Part shown: piece by piece, positions 25,300 through 41,044 of the stretch
Layout of the letters: each line of letters opens with the position of its first letter
How positions within the stretch are numbered: position 1 is the stretch's first letter
Assembly: GCF_022201045.2 (NCBI RefSeq)
Contig: NC_068563.1
Location: forward strand, 26,137,001 to 26,201,000
Direction of reading: 5' to 3'
Length of the DNA stretch: 64,000 nucleotides
Source: Citrus sinensis
Taxonomy: Eukaryota; Streptophyta; Magnoliopsida; Sapindales; Rutaceae
The notes under the pieces: model-generated
Told to the model about the DNA's origin: nothing
Seen by the model: only the letters and a program-made list of their open reading frames with translations
Databases searched by the model: none
Position numbers and translations under genes: made by a program

Positions 25300-26123
25300 T
25301 CGACATATTTCTCGACTTACATCATAACTGACTAAACTTATTTCACTTCCTTACTTAACTTCCCGTTCGACTAGATACTTGACTTATTGAACTCCCTTAC
25401 TTCACTTCTTGCTCGATTAAATACTCGACTTTTTCTTGAAATGATTTTCAGTTGCTCATAACTTAAATTAATGCTTTAAATCCCTATATTTTGTGCAATA
25501 GTGTGTGTGGATGTGTAAGCACAAAAATGAATAATGTATGATTAAACTCATAAATCATCAGCAAATATACTTGTAATGAAATCAAATCAAACCCTAAGCA
25601 TACAAAATGTTTACCTTTCAAATATACATTATCCACCTCTTTATAATGTACCTTTTGAAGAGTTTATATTTATAAAAAAACTTTGTATTGGAGGCAAGAG
25701 ATGAAATCATAACTCATAAGAGAGGAAGAAAATGGTGAAAAGAGGAAATCGTAAGAAATAAATGGTGAGAAGAAGAAAATGTAGATAAATAATTTTTTTA
25801 AGGATAAATTTTACTTTCTCCGTCTTATGAAGGCACATGTATGTAATAGGATATACATTTGATAGTTAGGGCAAATGCAGTATATTTAAATTAAAAAAAC
25901 CCATTTTCTCTCTTACAAAATGCTCGGCCTTTTCTAAGTACTTAGTAAGTTGATGTAGTCTCCAAAATTACCAGGATATCCCTCGTTTTTCTTGAATTTG
26001 CTTAGGTTCCTCTCTTGTAACTTTTTCCATTTTATTCTTGAATTCTCCCGTCTTACCCTACCTATTAACACCAGGAAAATCAAAGTTTTAATTATTCATA
26101 CTTATTAGTAGAAGAGAAACTAA
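25300..26123. other. AT-rich intergenic DNA
   Basis: Holds scattered remnants of the CTCGACTT motif up to 25435 and otherwise unremarkable AT-rich sequence. No gene supported. Confidence 0.5.
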
Positions 26124-26747
26124 GGTGGCGTTTTTTTTTTTAACTTAATGACTTAAAGTGACTTAACTTAATTAATTAACTTAATTAGAGGCATTTGTTT
26201 TTATAACTTAATGAAATTTTTTAGATAATTTTGACTTAATAAAATAAGCCAATTTTTTTGACTTTTTACTTAATGGAGAAATCTCAATTAAGTCAATTAC
26301 TTGCTAATATAAAAAATATTCATGCTTTATAATTTATTTTTCATGTCTATCCCAAAACTCACCCATAGACATTTACCCCACATAAAAATATCCCTATTTT
26401 TTCTTTCTTATATTATATACGATAAAATTTGAAATTTATGGTATTTTATATATTAAAATTCTAAAATAATTATGTATTCACTTGAATATAGTTTTACTTA
26501 TAAATGTTAAAATATTGTGGTATTTAATATATTATTTATTTGACATTCAAATTTAATAAGGATACAAATGTAAAAGTACATATTTTCAGCCTTTTAAATT
26601 GAAAAAAAAACAACTTAATACTTATTTTCCGAGATTCAGATGAAAAAATAAACATATTATTTAGATTCAGACATTCAGATCTATTCAGAATTCAGACTAA
26701 TTCAGGTTTATTTAGATTTCAAAAAAAAAAAAAAAACAAACGCCACC
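26124..26747. mobile_element. Tourist-like (PIF/Harbinger) MITE candidate, 624 bp
   Basis: The left end GGTGGCGTTTTTT is mirrored at the right by AACAAACGCCACC. Both flanks carry TAA (26121-26123 and 26748-26750), the 3-bp target duplication typical of PIF/Harbinger elements. The right part holds repeated ATTCAGA motifs. No transposase frame. Confidence 0.65.
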
Positions 26748-26750
26748 TAA

Positions 26751-27570
26751 ATCTTAATATTAACTTTTTCTTAGTGGTAGGACTCAAACCTTCAGCCCTC
26801 AACTTTTAGGATGCAGGTTACCAATGCCCCTCAACTTTTTGAATGCAGATTCTCTTATTAAGCTGCAAAGTTGATTGATCTCTTATAACTTGTAATACAT
26901 ATAATAATAAAGGTAGAATTTTAAAAATGAACATAATTTATATAGAAGTAATCTAATTTCAAAAAAAAAGTATAAATCTAATTTCAAAAAAAAAAAGTAC
27001 AAATCTAATTTTAAAAAAATAGTACAATATTCATTAGGAGTGGGCATTAAGATCGGATTAACCCATACTAAACCAAAATAGAAACTTATTTTAGATTTAG
27101 TTCAATTTGGATTAATCCTTTGAAATTATTTGGGTTTAAAACACAAAATCGATATGGTTCTGAATCGAATATTCAACTTGATTGAGTTAACTAAAAAACT
27201 CAAAAAATTTCCAAGAAAATAAAAATAAATTCGTATGAATTTTAGGGTTATCTTCTTCTTCTTTAGTTTAGTTTGGTTCGTAACAAATTTAGTTCAATTT
27301 TGAGAAAATAATTGAATTCTTCAAATTGAATAGCTTGTAACCCAAATCAAAACCCAAGAAGTTCAAACCGAAACCGATTTGCCCATCCTTAATTTTCATG
27401 GAGCTAAAACTTCTTTCAATAATAAAATAATTTCATTTCTGTCTAAAATAAAGGAATTGCTTTGCATTTTATATATATATGCTACTTTCTTTTTATGCAT
27501 ATGAAGAGTTTGAACTTACATGTGTGACCCTCTAGATTTTACACTTTTATTGATAACGCGGGGATTATAA
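26751..27570. other. Intergenic DNA with old repeat fragments
   Basis: Three A-rich repeats of the type TCTAATTTCAAAAAAA with GTA(C)AAATC lie near 26950-27025, and an AT microsatellite lies near 27468-27480. No gene supported. Confidence 0.45.
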
Positions 27571-28295
27571 CTTAAAGAGTGGAATGGAAAGGAAGAGAGA
27601 AGAAAGGAATGGAGAAAAGTAGTGAAATTAGATTTTGTTGTTTGGTTTGATATAAAATTTAATAAGGAAAGGAATTATAATTTTTTTCTTTAGACTAATT
27701 TACCCTTTACCTTAAATATTTAACTATTTATATTAGTAATTAATATATATATATATATATATAATGACGGTCCGGTGGCCAGCGGTGAAGGTCCAGATAC
27801 TTTCCGGCTAATGTCCGGCAACTTTCCGGTGAAGTCCGGCGGTGGTCCGCGAAGTTTGGCAACGTTTGGCGATGGTCTGGCAACATTTCGGCTACGTCCG
27901 GCGTGGTCCGATGACTTTCCGGCAACGTCCGAGGGTGGCCCGGCAACTTTCCAACGGTAGTTCGGCAACTTTCGGGCTATAGTCCGGCGATTTTCTTGCA
28001 GTGATCCATTTATAATATTAAATCAATAAATAAAATTATAAATAATAATTATTAATGACATAAAACAAGTTGAAAAGTCTAAGGGTAATTTTGGAAACTT
28101 TAGTTTCTAACATAAGAGGAATTTAAATTCTTCATTACTTGGTGTGGAATTCAAATTCTACATTATGATGTATATTAAATTATAATGGAAATTAAATTCT
28201 TATATATTTTATCAAACCAAACAATAAAAATAAAAAGAGAATTTAAATTACTTTCCTCTCCTCTATTCTCTCCTCCCATCCAAACCCACCTTAAG
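27571..28295. mobile_element. Foldback/MITE-like element with GC-rich core
   Basis: The two ends are imperfect inverted copies. On the left, purine-rich GGAATGGAAAGGAAGAGAG is followed by TGTTGTTTGGTTTGATA. On the right, the inverted complement of this order appears: TATTTTATCAAACCAAACAA, then CTCTCCTCCCATCCAAACCC. TTAA occurs at both outer borders and may be the target site. The centre contains a TA microsatellite (27742-27762) and the minisatellite listed separately. Exact ends are uncertain by several bases. No transposase. Confidence 0.5.
27766..28003. repeat. GC-rich ~20-bp degenerate minisatellite
   Basis: About eleven to twelve degenerate units of roughly 20 bp, built around GTCCGGCAACTTTCCGG and GGTCCG variants, stand in sharp contrast to AT-rich flanks. 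Because the motif lacks stop codons, open frames of 61-82 codons appear on both strands. These are by-products and not genes. The CpG density is high for this window. Confidence 0.8.
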
Positions 28296-29446
28296 TCAAA
28301 CTATGTCCAAACATTTGTTATTTTCTATTAGTTTGGGCGTGTGATTCTTCAATTTACCCCTCGAAAAGATCAAATTATTCATTAATCGGCATCGTCTTCA
28401 AAATTCTCACATGAATAAATTTGTACTAACTTTCTTATCTACAACCTCGACTCTAAGAAAGAGACTTGCTCCATTGTCAAATTCTCCTTTTCTTTTGGTT
28501 ACCCCATTACCATTAGTGTTGAGTACAAGGGGAAGTTTTGAAGGGCTATGGTTGTATTCGACCATTGACAAATTCTCTGCATCAAAAGCAGCCCCATTTT
28601 CTTCGATGAAATTACTTGGTTTTGCAGCCACAAATTCAGCTAACTAAGAGACCGTGTTGGCTTTGATAAAAGAAGCAACAAAGGATTTAATGATGAAAGA
28701 GAATGTGTATCCATGCATACATAAATATATCTATATATACATGTGTGTGCGTGAGATTTGAATTCTTTATAATTAGTTGACTGTTGAAGAAATGTACAAA
28801 GATTATTTTAGGTTAATGGCGATTAAATCTAATGGAGACATATCCTCATTGAAATTGTTAAAAAGAAGAAAAATACCTACAGTGCCCTAATAATAATATA
28901 CAAACTATAACAACAAAATGTTAATGACAAAACTTTCACGCACCACCATCGAGAGGCCTAAGAAAGGCATTGATGAGTAACAAAATAATAGAAAAGGAAA
29001 AATAAAGGACGACGACCGGAGAGGGTGACTGACTCCCTTCTCATCTGAAAATTTCCACTTATTTTTATCTACCTCACTTAGAGAATGTGTGCTGCAATAA
29101 AAGTGTAGAGCTAGCCAATAAATAAAGATATAAAAAAAAAAAAATTAGAATTTAGTTAACTACAAAGCATTTGCCATGTGTCAAAACGCTACGTTTGAAA
29201 GCCTACCCCCGCCACCAATAAAGAAAGGAATATCACGAGTGTGAAAATTACACGAAAGGACAACATTACCAAACCAGTTATAGGCCACAAAAATTAACTG
29301 TCAACTACTTGCTCTACAATTGAAAAATTAATAAAAGAACTCAAGTTCAAGTATTTAACGATATCCGAAAGCTGAACAAGTACTAATAGTTTTATCGCTA
29401 TAAATCTGAGCTGGTACAATTCCATGAACAGAGCTGGCGAGCAAAC
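28296..29446. other. Intergenic spacer upstream of the MRS2-11-like gene
   Basis: Contains overlapping open frames on both strands at 28407-28647 that may be a gene scrap but match nothing I recognise. The 29399-29405 TATAAAT is only 48 bp before the MRS2 start codon, rather close for its TATA box. Confidence 0.4.
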
Positions 29447-32400
29447 ATGGCCTCAGTTCCATCGCCTAAAATCCTTCAATTTGCCGTTCAATCTCGGTCA
29501 ATGTCAGCTAATTATCTTCTCTTCAGCTCGCCGTCACAACCGTGGCCTTGTTCACAGAAGTTGAGAAATGCTTCTCTGTTTCCGATTATAGTAAAGGTTT
29601 CGTCCAAAGTGAAGTGTTTGACAGAATCAACGGATGAGGATCGGTTGAGCGAATCGGAGGCGGTTGATGAAGTGAGGGAGGATACGAAGGTGCATGTGAA
29701 GCGGCCGCAGAGGACTGCTTCCTCGTCCAGTGATTCTTTATCTCTCGGAATTCGAGAGCCGGTTTATGAGGTTTTTTTTTTTTTTTTTTTAATTCTGAAA
29801 AATTTTCAGGACGCTTTTAATAGAGTGTGTTTAGTAAATTATGCTTCATGCAAAGCACTTTGCAAAAACTTTCTGGAAAGCACTTTTCAAGTGCTTCTTC
29901 GAAAAGCACTCTTTTTTTTTTTTTTTTTTCTTCCCCTACATTATAAGCACTATTAGTACATATCAAACGCTTGTCCGAACGGCACTTCTAGTTAGTTAAA
30001 AAAACATATATATGGGCCAAACCCTTTAAAATTAATTAGTTAGTGCCTTCACCTGTTTGAGCAAGCTTTTGTCTGCGCCAAAAGCACTTTTAGATGCACT
30101 ATCGTAGTGTTCGGCTTAAACATAGAGGACTTATTTAAAGGATTTAAAACAGTTGGAGTGCTTATCGGGGAAGCGCTTGACATGTGATTGTTCAGAAAGT
30201 ACTATTAGAGGTACGAAAGCACTTGAAGTCTTATTTTCTCTGCTGAGACAATGTGTCATAATTAATTTAATTCCATTTTCCAGAAACTGTTTTGATTCTA
30301 AAGGTGTGAGAGAAATTAAGATAAGGTTGTTAATTTGGCTTTTTGGCAATTAACTACTGTCTCACAATCACAAAGATAGAAAAATAAAAATAAGATTAGA
30401 GGTAACGTACTAAGTATGAATGATCCTCGTACTTTTAACAAAGTTAGTTGAGAGTCTTTGTTTTGCTCTAGCTATTTATTATATTTGCTTTGATTTTGAT
30501 CTGGCACTTGAGCAATTAATGGTTTTTTGATTTATATGCATGGTTCTTCGTCATTTTTTTCATATTTTTCTTTATCTTATTTAAAGGTGGTGGAAGTGAA
30601 GTCAAATGGGGTGGTTTCTACTAGGAAGATAAACAGACGTCAGTTGTTGAAGTCAAGTGGTAAATAAAATGCTCCTCGAAAACTTTGTTAATGTTCCTTT
30701 TTGCTTGGTTTGTTAAAAGAATCATTAAAGCAAATGTTAATGTATGTAAACTAAATGAGGATATATCTATATGAAAATCACATTACCTGCAAGAATGATG
30801 TATTTGGGTTTGGTTTGTGCATGCAGGTACATATTATTTTAAACTGACCTTTTCTTATGAATCTTTCCCATTGCCAGGTCTTCGTCCAAGAGATATCAGA
30901 AGCATTGATCCATCGTTGTTTTTGACAAATTCCATGCCATCCTTGCTGGTATTATATCAACTTATCTTTGTTATTTGTGGGAAGTTCATATTATGTTACT
31001 TTTTTCCTTCTTTTATTTGTTTTATTACTAGGATTTAGACATGATATGCCTTTTGAGAAGAATACCAAAAATAAGTGTCGTCCTTTTTGAATGCTTCAAC
31101 TAACTTTAAATGTTAGCTAAAGATTGGACATTGGATGCTGTAACAAGGCTTTAGCATTTTTCATTAGTTGTACCTTTCGGTTTTAAACTTGCTTACTTCA
31201 TTTTTTTTCCCATGAATTTTTGTACTGTAATGACACGATTAACATTAATATTCAAAAAATATTCTTCAGTTGTTTGTGGTATGTGGTATGTTTACAATTT
31301 ATTACGTGACTTGTATCATAGGTCCGTGAGCATGCCATTCTGCTAAATTTGGGCTCACTGAGAGCAATAACAATGCAGGAGCGTGTCTTTATATTTGACT
31401 ACAATCGGTAAGTTTATCTTCTTGCGCAGCACAAACATCTCATTGTTTAGTTGTGCTATTTCAGTTCTTATATATTTCTGGTGTGAAAATTACTGAACTT
31501 AGTGCCTGATTGATCATTTTTAGTAAAGGAGGAAAAGCTTTTATAGACACTCTGTTGCCTCGATTGAATCCCAGAAACTTGAATGGTAGTCCATGTATGC
31601 CATTTATGATTGAGGTTAGTTTGTCACTTTGATCTTTGTTTATACTTAATGTTTCCATGCCTAACTTAATATTTTCTTCAAATGTTGGCTTATTTCAACA
31701 GCATCAAGCTCTTAATGGAGACTACTAGAATAGATATTGTCCTATAAAAATTGATGCTTAAAACCTAGTTTTCCTGTAATAGAGAGCAATCATGGGAGCC
31801 AAAGCATAGGAGTTGAATAGATTGAAAAGATTTAGGAAAGGGAAATGCTTTTACATGTCAATTAAAAGTGGAACTTGCAATTAAACAATGTCACTAGCAT
31901 AAGCTATGCACTTGTATTATGCCATTTATTTTCATTCCCTTTGTTTACTTTGAACTTGTGGCATGATGATTCAGGCTGTTGAAGCAGCATTACTTTCACG
32001 AGTCCAGCGTCTGGAGCAGAGACTAATGCATATAGAACCTCGTGTGAGTATGAGAGCATAGTGAGTATTTATTTTGTTTTTCTCCTGTTTGTGGCTTTGC
32101 TTTTGGGTTTATCAGGACTTGTTACAAAACAAGCAAAACTTTAACTGAAGCTGTCATTTCCAATGTCTTGGACATTTTAACTGCACTATATCTGCCTCAA
32201 GTTAGTATCCTAGAAGATCTCTTTGACTTGTGGAAATTACATTTAAGAATTTTTAATGTACCAGTGATAGGAAATATATGGATCCAGTTATGCATTAATA
32301 TTTTTTCTTCTGAAGGAGAAGGCGTCTAATCATCAAAAGATCTTGCATGTTTAGTGTAAATTAACTAAGGGCATTTCAGTGGGTGCCACCTAGTTCAGTT

Positions 32401-35400
32401 GCTAAAATCTCTTGAGTGGAAACAAGAGGTCTGGGGTTTGAACCTCACTCACATGGATGGGGGGGGATGGGTTACTGGATTGCCATTAGGCTACAACTCA
32501 AAAATAAATAAATAAACTAAGGGCACTTCATGTATGAATTTGTTTATGTGGATAACAGTTGAAACACATCCTTTGGTTACTGATCTTGGTGAAAAGTCTC
32601 CTTCCTTTTTTTTCCCCCCGGAGAAATGTCATAGATCTGGAAAGACACCAAGAGGAGGAAAGAAAAATCAAAGTTGACTACCAAATTAGATGAGTTAAAA
32701 AAATGTTTCTCTATTTGTAAAAGCTTGAATTTCATGGTTATTGTGAATCTAATTCATTGAAACTTGTTAATCTCCAAAACAATAGATTAGACTGTATATT
32801 AAAAGGGTACTTGATGATTGATTTGACAATGGTAATTCTATCCCTCTGAAGATTTATACATTATTTTGATTATCTTGTTGCACCTCAAATTTGATTTCAG
32901 ATAAGCTTGATATGCTTCCGTCCTAATATGTTAGCTCTGTTGTCACTTCTTTCTGCTATTATTTGGTAGTTGTACAAATAAATTTCTCACTTCTATTTTG
33001 ATAAATGCTAACCAATTGATAATTTCTTCTGGTTTATATCTATTGTTCATCAGTTTATTACTTTAGTGTGTATGCTAATTTCAGAAATTACGAACTTATT
33101 TTTCCATTTGTTGTATTTTTCGTATCTTTTTGCTTCAGGTTCAAGGTCTACTTGAGGTGTTGCCCAACCGTTTGACCGCTGATATATTGGAGCAACTTCG
33201 TATAAGCAAGCAAACCTTGGTATGATACTGTTTGTACCGAAGCTTGAAAAATGACTTGAGTTGCATTTTGAAAAATACAGTCTTTATCTATTGCTTTCAT
33301 TTTAGGTTGAACTGAGTTCAAGGGCAGGGGCTCTCCGGCAAATGCTTCTTGATCTTTTGGAGGATCCACATGAAATACGACGTATTTGTATTATGGGTAA
33401 GAACTGCACTCTGAGAAGAGGGAACGATGATGTGGAATGCTCTGTTCCCTTGGAAAAGCAGATTGCTGAGGGTATGTTCTGCAAAGGTTTCTTTGTTCAC
33501 GATATTTGTAGCTGGTCTTGTGTAAATGCATATACAATTCATTGATATATGATTCTAATACGTCCAACTATTACATTTGCAGAAGAGGAGGAAGAAATCG
33601 AGATGCTTTTGGAAAACTATCTTCAAAGGTTGTTTTCTTAGTTTTCTTCTGCATGCAAAGCATATTTGTCCTCGTTTTTCTATATTTTCTTCTCTTGTGT
33701 GCATATTTGTGCTTTTTTTTCTATAACTTTGCAACCTTGTTTCTCAGTTTGTTATATAGATATCAAATCAGGAGATAAGTAATTTGCATCATTTTTGGGT
33801 TCGATAGCACCAATTTGCAGCAAGATGATTATTTTATGACCACTAGTAAAGCTTAACAACTGTCTTGTTAAAATTTAACCATATGGGATAAAGTTACTAA
33901 ATATATTGCTTCCTTGTTTTATTTATGTGGATATTGTTAACAACTGTTGTGGATTTTATGAAATGGTGATATTTCATTTATGAGAACATTTATTGAGTAG
34001 GAATTCAAGATGTAGAATTGTGGTGATTAGTGCTTCACAAATCTCTTCTAGTTATGGAGAACAGTGATGCTTTATGAAAGATCTCTTTCAATACTTTATG
34101 TAATCCTCAAAAGAGAAATCCTAAATTTGCAGGACAACTATCTGCTGTCATGGTCATGGAGAAATCCCTCTTAATAGCTTAACATGTTGGGCACTGTGCC
34201 TACTAGAGTTTAGGTATCCATACCAAATTCTACACAATGTTGACGGTGGGATACACAAATCATTGTTTGTTGAGTTGACATATGAACCATGTCCAACTGC
34301 TTTGCAAAGAATGACAGAAAGTTTTAGTTCGATGTAATACTCGTGATAAGTGAAAATTGGACACTTTACATGTGCGTCTGAAAATTGGCTTGTACAAGTT
34401 AAGAAAGAGCGTTGATGACATTTGTGACTGAAAAGCCTCTGTCTCCCAATTCAGAGTTTTGAGTGCTAGAATTTACATTTCCTAGAAATAAGTATAAGTA
34501 AGCAATGTCCTATGTAGCACCATGTCAAGTGTTTAATTGAATAGTCAGAAATCAGAATGTCCAAATAGTTATGTTCAAAGCAATGGGCACATGGATTTTG
34601 AGAAGCTTTTCATCATATTATGAAAGTATAGAAAGAAGGCTCATCTGAAGGCAAGATACCAAATAATATCTTGTCCAAAAAGAATCCTGGAGAATTTTAT
34701 ATTTTAGAAAGTGAATGAATAATTGTCAAAAGACAATTATATCATGGCAAGTTTTACTCTATTTTGTGTCCTCTCTTCTTAGCTCCAGTAATCAACTTAA
34801 TTTTTCTGCCCGAATAAAAAGCTGGAACAATAAGAATCCATGTTGGAGCATTTAAATGTTGGTCATTTTGTCCTAATCATTCATACTAACTTTTCTGCAG
34901 AGATGGAACCCGGCCCCGGAAAAGAATATGGGAGTTTGGGAATATTTATAACTGCAACAGCTAAATAGTTTCCAACTTTTGATAGAAGTATGCCTACGTT
35001 AGTACCCAATAATTATTAATACCCAATGAAACTTTGCTAGTGTCACTAGCTGTTGTTTTCTAAAGTTGTTCGTTCTAAGACATAAACAGTTTACCAATTA
35101 GGTATTTACAAGTTCAACAAGAAAGTATTTCTTTCTCATAATTTGATTCAGCTTAAAAGAATAGGTGAACCTTGCTTGGTGTTTTGAGTTTGCTTGTCAT
35201 GTTTATAACTTTTATGACAACAGTGACACTGTATTACATGCTGGTGAGAATCATATTTCCTTTCATATAGAAACTAACTACACTACTTTATGTCATTTGC
35301 AGATGTGAATCTTGTCATGGACAGTCAGAAAGGCTTCTTGATTCTGCTAAAGAAATGGAAGATTCTATTGCTGTAAATCTAAGGTCTGGATGATGTTTGA

Positions 35401-36910
35401 GTTTCTTTAATTGTTTGCTTTATTAGCTTTATGATTTCTGTTTTGGATGTGGTGTCAAAATAACCTTATGCAACTAGTATGAAAGTTTGTCTCAGACATC
35501 AGCATTTGTGAAATACAAAGCATCACCCTTTTCCTACCCAAGGGCATGCTCTGATTACTTGTTAGCTTTGAATTTTTTAACTGAAAATGGAATCTGGTAG
35601 AAAGTTCCTGGAATTTGAAAATATATTACATAGAAGGCTCTATAAAATCATGTGTTGCATTTCATTAGAGCCTTTTGGAGATTAGCAACATATCACCCAC
35701 CAAAATAGAACGATAAAAAACAAAAGCCTATATTATACAGAAGCCTTTGCGTTCCCATCACTAGTCAGGGCTCTGTGGCAATAGCTCAACATGTTTATTT
35801 CTAGTATTAAATCTTCCCTCGCTTCTTGTGGTACTCATTTCTTCTTACTGATAAAGAGGGGTTGGGTTGCTTTTAATTATCAGCTCTCGGAGGCTTGAGG
35901 TTAGCAGAGTAGAATTACTTCTCCAGGTTGGGGCCTTTTGTGTTGCAGTTGGTGCCCTAATAGCAGGTGTGTCCTTTTTTAAAGAAAGTATGCTACAAAC
36001 TGTGTTATAATCTGTGAATTAATTGGTGCATAATGATTTATTATGTGTGCCACCATATTGTACATATTGCTCCTCATATGGCTGTCTTAACTCACCATAC
36101 GTTTTGATCAATGTGAAAGCCCATAAATTGTTGTGTTACATAATATAGCACTTCAGAGTTGGAGCTGCAACAAGCATATAGAACTAATAGTATATAGACA
36201 TCTGTTAAGATGATGTAAGCCACCTTGGTAACTTTGAAGCAAGTTGCTTAATTCAATAACTGAATACTGTATTCTTGGATTAGTTGGATATGACAAGGGC
36301 CTGAAACTCACTTGTATTATAAACAGGTATCAGGGACTTTACGTTGAAATCCTACCAAGCAGAATGTTTTATAAACAATATTTTGCTATCTTTCTCTCAT
36401 TGCTAATCAATCAATCATTCATTGACCGGTAGTCAAACAGAATGATGACAATAAAATAGATATTCCTGTTTAATAATGTTATAATTTAGCTTCAGTTGAA
36501 GGCCAAGGAAACGGTGACCTGGAGTTTTAATTTTATGAATAATGCAAGACCTGTAGTTTGAAAATTGGGAATAAATTGTTCTTATTGATCAGTTGATGCT
36601 TGTGTTCTGATTACTATCATTCTTGAACCAGTGTCATGACTTAACTCCCTGGTCGCAGGTATATTTGGCATGAACTTGAAGTCGTATCTTGAAGAACACG
36701 TGGTACTTTTTTTTACGAGTTAATTACTTAATACTTCTGTAGTATATTGTTCATATGCTATTTTCAGATGATTATTATCTGACCACGTCATCTTCTCGTT
36801 TGACTTGATTGCAGTTTGCTTTTTGGTTGACAACAGCCGGCATAATTGTTGGGGCAGTGATGGCATTTTGCCTCACGTATTGGTATCTGAGGGCTAGGAA
36901 AATTCTGTAA
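29447..36910 (+). CDS. MRS2-11: Plastid magnesium transporter, MRS2-11/MGT10 type
   Basis: A CorA-superfamily Mg2+ channel of the chloroplast envelope; Arabidopsis MRS2-11 (MGT10) is the nearest protein I know. Exons: 29447-29770, 30587-30659, 30878-30948, 31322-31407, 31524-31614, 31975-32043, 33139-33219, 33306-33471, 33583-33628, 35303-35383, 35884-35966, 36659-36702 and 36815-36910. Total 1,311 nt (436 aa), phases consistent. The Ser/Lys-rich first ~55 residues look like a transit peptide. The soluble domain starts near VVEVKSNGVVSTRKINRRQL and contains coiled helices, including an acidic run of six Glu. Two membrane helices (~372-393 and ~406-428) flank the signature GMN at 394-396, followed by LKSYLEEH. 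Introns 1, 6 and 9 are long. Intron 6 carries a SINE. Confidence 0.95.
29800..30130. mobile_element. Possible degraded MITE in MRS2-11 intron 1
   Basis: AAGCACTTTT/AAAAGTGCTT-type motifs recur in both orientations (near 29850-29910 and 30079-30094), as in some plant MITEs. I could not define ends or a target duplication, so this is tentative. Confidence 0.25.
32379..32514 (+). mobile_element. tRNA-derived SINE in MRS2-11 intron 6
   Basis: A 136-bp insert is flanked by 16-bp direct repeats (32363-32378 and 32515-32530) that match at all but one base. The head contains an A-box-like TAGTTCAGTTG and, about 40 bp on, a B-box GGTTTGAACCT, the internal RNA polymerase III promoter of a tRNA-like gene. 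The body ends in an A-rich tail of AAATAAATAAAT units. This arrangement defines a SINE mobilised by LINE machinery. It cannot be a working tRNA, since no cloverleaf stem can be drawn around the two boxes. Confidence 0.85.

Positions 36911-41044
<4,134 letters not shown>

Noticed and set aside
27720..27968. Open frames rich in Pro/Ser/Asp on both strands
   Set aside because: They arise because the GC-rich minisatellite unit lacks stop codons in several frames. There is no start context, intron structure or homology.
28407..28647. Overlapping open frames of 74-78 codons on both strands, looking like a gene scrap
   Set aside because: Neither product is recognisable, no splice-consistent extension exists, and both strands are open, which is more like chance or an old remnant. 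A protein search would decide.
32386..32460. Possible tRNA gene on the + strand
   Set aside because: Only the A- and B-box promoters are preserved. Acceptor, D, anticodon and T stems do not form, and flanking direct repeats show a SINE.
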